Assembly: GCA_026260175.1 (NCBI GenBank)
Contig: JAKCWW010000662.1
Span: forward strand, 37,618-97,791
Length of the DNA stretch: 60,174 bases
Direction: 5' to 3'
Source: Reticulitermes lucifugus
Lineage: Eukaryota; Arthropoda; Insecta; Blattodea; Rhinotermitidae
Position numbers and translations under genes: made by a program. Position 1 is the first letter of the stretch, and the number at the start of each line of letters is the position of its first letter. Positions 55,323 to 60,174 of the stretch are shown piece by piece. The notes beneath the pieces are model-generated. The model was not told where the DNA came from. It ran no database searches and was given only the letters and a program-made list of their open reading frames with translations.

Positions 55323-55612
55323 ATTAAGGTACAGTTGTTCCTCTACATGCCTTGAAGTCATATAGGCAGAGTGGAGGTACAGCTCCACTCATTCTTAACC
55401 TTGGCACTAGATGGAGGTGAGCGGCAAGCCTCACGCCCCAGCCGCTTTACTCCCAGGGAAACAGCCCCCGGTACCGATTAATAGGGGGCTAGATGGGCCC
55501 CAGAGATGGTCTGGACATTTTGGAGAAGAGAAAAATTTCTTGCCCTGTCAGGATTCAAATCCCCAGATCGTCCTGCCTGTAAGCTAATCACTATACCAAG
55601 TATGCTCACCAA
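55323..55612 (-). repeat. SINE-A, full length
   Basis: The minus strand carries the complete body and box B-like GGGGATTTGAATCC. It keeps several CpG, so it may be a younger copy in the CpG-poor domain. Confidence 0.8.
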
Positions 55613-57309
55613 ATTGCTGCCTAACATAAAAACCACTGGGAAATTACCACAGTGTAATTTTTGTATTCAGCCATAATCTGCCAGTTATATTCTGAGTATC
55701 ACTTTCTCCTCGCATAATTTCAGTCTACAAAACAAAAGTACGCTGTTCAACCTGAGGCAGAACACAGTACAATTCAAATATTCAATAAACACTTAATTAA
55801 AACTGTCATGCACATGTGCATACCTATAACCATGTGAATATCTGCATTTTCCTCAAATGATGTAACTATCCATCTCTCAAAAGCAAATATTTTAATTTAT
55901 ATAAAATATTAAAGCAGCCATAGTACATAAACTGATATTCCCGTGACTTTTAAAACTAAAGTAATTTTATGAAACAATGACAAGAGAGCATGTACTTTAA
56001 AATTATTAATGGTTTTTTAATTGTGGTTATAACTATACACATTGATGGATCAGGCTTTAGCTCAACATTATGCATCTCATTCTTATCCCACAACACAAAT
56101 CAGAATACAGAAATGTGGAAAAGATCAAAAGATACCTTTAACATAAGGCAATATAGGAACAAACATGATAAAAACTTCAACAAAAATAAAACATTTTATT
56201 ATACACACATACATGACCTTGAACCAGCAAAGTTAATTTTCAGTGATGTCAACAACAGACTGGAATAAGTGTCTGCCAGTCACCTCTCTCTCACGTCCTT
56301 TTGGACATCAACTAACTATTGAAGTATTAATTGTCAACATGTTTGAAACAAACAGCATCAGGAAATTACATGTCAGATACTGTCAGTTCATCCCTATTTA
56401 CTTTTTCTCCCTCTCTCTCTCACCCCCCTCCCCCACTCTCCAAAACAGCTGAAATGAATTTTTTTTAACATGCCACCAAAATACCACATAGCTGAAGTTT
56501 GTAAAGACACATGTTGTGCCTGAGGTAGGTCTGCTGTTTATCCTTCATTGCCGTGCTGCAAGTACTAACAGCTTAGTATATCGAGGAAGAGTGTACAATT
56601 CTGAGGAAGAACTTTTTAAATAAGTCACAAAATATTTTATTCTGGTGTTCCTGGAAAGATTTTAACGACGTTCTGGGCCAATAACAAACTACGATACAGT
56701 AAGGTCTATTCACAGGATAAAAGCCACATTGCCTCATGATGAGTGCTACAGTTGAAACAGGTCAAAAGCTTAAATTGCATAGTATTTTGATGGTGTAATT
56801 TAATTCTATGTTCATTAAATTACCAATTAAAGTTATGTAACTATTAATGAGCCTCTTATGTTTGTCTGTGTTAACTTGCTTGGTCATTATACACAGAACA
56901 CAAGACAAAATCATCAGCATCAGTTAGAAACCTGTCATGTACTCAGTCGTCACACTGACACTGCAAACAAGCACCAGATTTTGACCAACTGAAAGATTGG
57001 AGGTGTCAGAAAGGTCACTGTTTTGATGAATTTAATATTTCTGGGTCTTCCTGTGACCTCACAATTTTTTCGTTAGGACAGTATAGATGCAACGGTTCCA
57101 GAAATATGTTTGCTCACTCGCCACAGGCAAGTCAATGGAGGCAAATGACATGTGCCTTTTTAACCTACATAAATTGATTAAAAATTAATAAATCATTTAT
57201 CATGATGTGTAAGACGTGGGAATAAAAGTAAAAAATGCATTTCTTTTAATACTAGAACTTAACATTTAACACAGCTTTTATATAAGAAACTTCACTTCCT
57301 TGCTCTTCA
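55613..57309. other. No exon or repeat recognised
   Basis: CpG-poor. A CT-rich run at 56405-56430 is the only low-complexity feature. At 56735-56765, TGATGAGTGCTACAGTTGAAACAGGTC resembles a hammerhead half but lacks stem I pairing. Confidence 0.4.
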
Positions 57310-57555
57310 ATCAGCCACATGATGAGCCAGGGATAAAGGCCCCAACTTAAAGAGTGAAGATGTGATTTTGTACTGGCTGGTAAGGGCTACATATAAGTAC
57401 AGTGCATGGTGGAATAATAGTAAGTGGGGGAAAGAAACTTGGCAGAAACCCCTCCCTACTGACACTTCATCTATCATAAATTTTGAAAGAGGTGCCCAGG
57501 ATTGAACCTAAGGGTCTGAAGCAAGAAGTCTAGATCTAACCGCCTGAGATATGGC
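57310..57555 (-). repeat. SINE-C copy
   Basis: The minus-strand head ATCTCAGGCGGTTAGATC with box B AGGTTCAATCCTGGG is well preserved; the body runs to the low-coordinate end. Confidence 0.7.
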
Positions 57556-57703
57556 ATGACCTATACAGTTTTTAAATATCTAATATAACATATTTTATTC
57601 TAAAATCACCGTGCATTTTTTACACAATTATTGTTAGATCACCAACTAAATGCACCTTTTATTTAAAGAACACTATAAAGTTCTTTAAAACATTTTAATA
57701 AAA

Positions 57704-57750
57704 ACCCCTACATATGTTTCGGCTTTTCTATGAAGCCATCTTCAGGGGGT
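57704..57750 (-). ncRNA. Hammerhead-ribozyme-like motif, left arm of PAL-6
   Basis: Stem I ACCCC/GGGGT (5 pairs), core CTGAAGA, stem II GGCTT/AAGCC, GAAA, stem III CATATG, triplet GTA. Core intact. Confidence 0.62.
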
Positions 57751-57866
57751 GTGTCACAAAACTGCATATATTTAAAAAACACCTCTATGCATTGGTTCAC
57801 TGTACAGTACACTACAGTGAACCAATGCATAGACGTGTTTTTTAAATATATGCAGTTTTGTGACAC

Positions 57867-57913
57867 CCCCCCTGAAGATGGCTTCATAGAAAAACCGAAA
57901 CATATGTAGGGGG
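57867..57913 (+). ncRNA. Hammerhead-ribozyme-like motif, right arm of PAL-6
   Basis: Stem I CCCCC/GGGGG, core CTGAAGA, stem II GGCTT/AAACC (one mismatch), GAAA, CATATG, triplet GTA. Confidence 0.6.
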
Positions 57914-58009
57914 TTTTATTAAAATGTTTTAAAGAACCTTATAGTGTTTTTTAAATAAAAGGTGCATTTAGTTGGTGATCTAACAATAATTATCTAATAT
58001 AACATATTT

Positions 58010-58505
58010 ACATGAAGCAAACTGTGAAGGTGTGGGTAACATTTTTACATGCACACTGAACATCCACAGCTCTGAATATTACTGCAACATGAGAATACAG
58101 TGTTGTGACTTCCAATTCCTGCCTATGTCTATGCAGCTTATTACACACTTGATCCTTGTGCAGCTTCAGTATCTGGCATTCAAAATACGACTTGTACTGC
58201 CCCTCTAAACACAATCCTATAGACAGTAAGAATAAACCTCCACCACAACAATGCTCCCAGAAAACCATATCAAATGAAGTGTGCCATGATGTTTTTCTAT
58301 ATTCCCAAGCAACAGAATCACAATTTATCTACAAAACTTCTGGGTAAACATAACAGTGAATGACCACAATTTATACCCACAAGTTTACTGCAAGAAAACT
58401 ACTGAACACTTTTTAAACATAAAAATTGATTCTGGAATGGATGTAACATAACACATCACAACATACCAAACAACCACGAATAAGAATTACACCTGCAAAG
58501 CATAA
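58010..58505. other. No recognised feature
   Basis: Frames on both strands (58008-58268 minus, 58156-58347 plus) are unsupported. Confidence 0.4.
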
Positions 58506-58509
58506 CAAT

Positions 58510-59125
58510 TCTGGGCATTCACTCTATTACTGCATCTAAACTACAAAAAAGGGCAATAAGATTAATAGCTAATATTTCAAGCACTACAAGTTGCAGACCA
58601 TATTTCAAAAAATTAAAGATTATGACACTGCTTTGTATATATATCTATGAAATTCTTCTATACATTAAAATGTCCTTAAGTAATTTCAAAACTAATTCTA
58701 TGTTTCATTCGTATGATACAAGGAATAAGTCAGATTTATTCATTACAAGCCACAACACCAAACTATTCGAACAAAGTATTGCTTACAATGGTGTGCTTGT
58801 TTATAAGAAACTACCTAGTGAAATTAAAAGTGTTAAGTCCATAACAAAATTCTAGAAGATACTTAGCAACTTCCTACTTGGAAAGTTTTTATTCGGTGGA
58901 AGAATTTAAGACACTTGACTCCTAATTTGTAGGAACTGGGTAATGATGTATCTCCATATTGTAATTGCCTGTACTGTTAATCAGTGTCTTGTGTGGTCCT
59001 GTACATGTATGTAATTGTATCAGATTTACGTGTTTGTTTGCTTTGCTATAATTATTATACTTTTTACTGTAACTACTCTCTGGACATGTCCAATATCATT
59101 CTGTAATAATTTTTAGGATGAAATA
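58510..59125 (+). pseudogene. LINE-N C-terminal fragment with 3' end, youngest copy
   Basis: The frame reads LQKRAIRLIANISSTTSCRP, YFKKLKIMTLLCIYIYEILL, HSYDTRNKSDLF, then AYNGVLVYKKLPSEIKSVKS, with a stop at 58853. The rest (RFLL..SFYSVEEYL) is broken. An AT-rich 3' end follows, finishing in ACTAAACTAAACTGAACTAA, a short tandem tail. It has the longest unbroken reading of the three LINE-N fragments. Confidence 0.8.
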
Positions 59126-60084
59126 CAAACTAAACTAAACTGAACTAAATCAGTCCAGTCCTCCCTTCTGTCTAATTATCTTGAAAACTGTAAAGGTTAT
59201 GACCAAATTGTATTAAGCATCAAATGTGTGTTTTATTTTTTCTACAACTTTTTTTTAACACTTTTCACTCCAATAATATTTAATTAGTGACAAGCAAGTA
59301 CTGCTGAAGATGTACTTGGAAACTTGTGTGGGTCTTCATGTAAAGTGTTCATTATTGTTGTCCATGACTGTTAACAAAAAACTGGAATCTGAGCAAATTT
59401 TCAGCAGTTTTGAACTCATCATGTGGAAACAGACACACACAAATGCACCAAACATGCACCTTTGAATGAGAACATTCCAGCATTACTGTGAAATCACATA
59501 TACACTGCTTCAAATAACCATTTAAATTAAAATGGATGATATTACTGGCTGCACTTATTTCAACCTATGGACCAAACACATAATATTCCAAGATTTCTTC
59601 CTAAAATCATGGGCCAAGATCAATAATCCTCTCTATACATGTTGATTCAGTCTTGGCAGAGTTCTGGAACCAATCCTCACAACACAGTACAGGACATATC
59701 AACTGATCAATTAAAAAACTGTTTGTAAAGTAGAGGACACAGTTTTTTTGGGATATGATGCAGTATCACATCCCTGAAAAAATGAGTTCTCGACCACATG
59801 TTATGAAAACGTTGTCACCCACATGTGCATAAAACACATTAATTCCACTACAGATGGTGTCCTTACTGCTGTCTGTGCAATCACATTTATTCCATCTTAT
59901 ACAGATAAAAGGTGAAGTCATACAAATTTCAGGCAAAGCTGCCCATCTCCCTTCCCATTTTTAGTTGCAAGTTTTATGAGATGATGTATTGTTCAATCAC
60001 GCCAATGCAAACAAGCTACCGTCTATGATTTGTTCAAAACACAATTTTTAAGGTAGTTAAAAGACAGAATGGCTCAGAGGTGGG
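59126..60084. other. No recognised feature
   Basis: CpG-poor; GTTTTTTTGGGATATGATGC at 59740 may be a very decayed 'cttctggg' end. Confidence 0.35.
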
Positions 60085-60174
60085 ACTAGAAATAATGTAT
60101 CATTACTTATCAACTACAATTTTGCCTGTTGTTTTGTATGGGTGTGAAACTTGGTCTCTCACACTGAGGGAGGA
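60085..60174 (+). repeat. LINE-T fragment, cut by window end
   Basis: ILPVVLYGCETWSLTLRE is readable and intact up to the last base, so a LINE-T copy continues beyond the window. Confidence 0.75.

Larger units (their letters stand above)
57577..58009. mobile_element. PAL-6: palindromic Penelope-like element, best structure
   Basis: Arms of about 180 bp (57626 inward, 57991 inward) with few mismatches meet at a short centre (TACAGTACACT near 57807). The 19-bp direct repeat TATCTAATATAACATATTT lies at 57577-57595 and 57991-58009. A 30-nt tail (57596-57625), left end only, contains ACCGTGCATTTT as in PAL-1. Non-coding. Confidence 0.8.
38200..60174. other. CpG-depleted domain, probable methylated transcription unit
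   Basis: From about 38.2 kb onward CpG is rare (I count 4 in 39001-40000), while TG and CA are abundant. SINE copies inside the domain show the same CpG-to-TG/CA changes. In insects such depletion marks germline-methylated gene bodies of widely expressed genes. It fits the minus-strand carrier exon at 42618-42783, with upstream exons expected at higher coordinates or beyond the window. Confidence 0.65.

Noticed and set aside
56735..56765. Another hammerhead-like string (TGATGA...GTTGAAACAGGTC)
   Set aside because: The first core base is changed and stem I does not pair.

Overview
This is a repeat-dominated stretch of a large insect nuclear genome. A cockroach or termite (Blattodea) is the likeliest source: many SINE copies with a tRNA-like head, many 3' tails of a non-LTR retrotransposon whose C-terminus reads 'RMRWAGHVARMG', scattered TTAGG-type repeats and a wealth of small DNA transposons all fit. 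That placement is inferred from repeat style, not from a diagnostic gene. I find one piece of host coding sequence: the last exon of a mitochondrial carrier of the SLC25A32 (folate/FAD transporter) type, minus strand, 42618-42783. Almost everything else that I recognise is mobile DNA.

Layout. 1-9 kb: SINEs, LINE tails, a worn minisatellite (2531-2965) and a 6-unit tandem repeat (5353-5560). 9.5-20 kb: long palindromic elements, two of them flanked by direct repeats, a pogo-type MITE and a 410-bp polypurine tract. 20-30 kb: LINE remnants with reverse transcriptase motifs, a pogo-type MITE, a hAT MITE with an 8-bp target duplication, a mariner fossil and a head-to-head pair of LINE tails. 30,885-33,841: a complete PIF/Harbinger element with terminal inverted repeats and a TAA target duplication. 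34-38 kb: another palindromic element and a SINE with a 12-bp target duplication. From about 38.2 kb to the end CpG is strongly depleted, as expected for a methylated insect gene body, and the carrier exon lies in this part together with SINEs, LINE tails, hAT MITEs and two more palindromic elements.

Two observations stand out. First, the Harbinger element carries two genes that interlock on opposite strands: the 3' exon of the MADF-BESS gene sits inside the transposase intron, and the 3' transposase exon sits inside the MADF intron. Both genes are now broken by mutations. Second, the long palindromes carry, in each arm, a motif that fits the hammerhead ribozyme core (CTGANGA, stem II, GAAAC, a GTA/GTT/GTC triplet, with stem I closing around it). 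Four of them show an extra 28-37 nt at one end only and 10-19 bp flanking direct repeats. This combination is a known signature of Penelope-like retroelements, although no reverse transcriptase or GIY-YIG domain of that class is visible here.

Names used below: SINE-A is the main tRNA-derived family; SINE-B is the copy at 1883-2135; SINE-C has a 'GGCTCAAGCGGTTAG' head; LINE-T is the non-LTR element with the 'GHVARMG' C-terminus and a CCATGGAG-plus-GTTA 3' end; LINE-N is the one with a 'YNTRNK' C-terminus; PAL marks palindromic elements.
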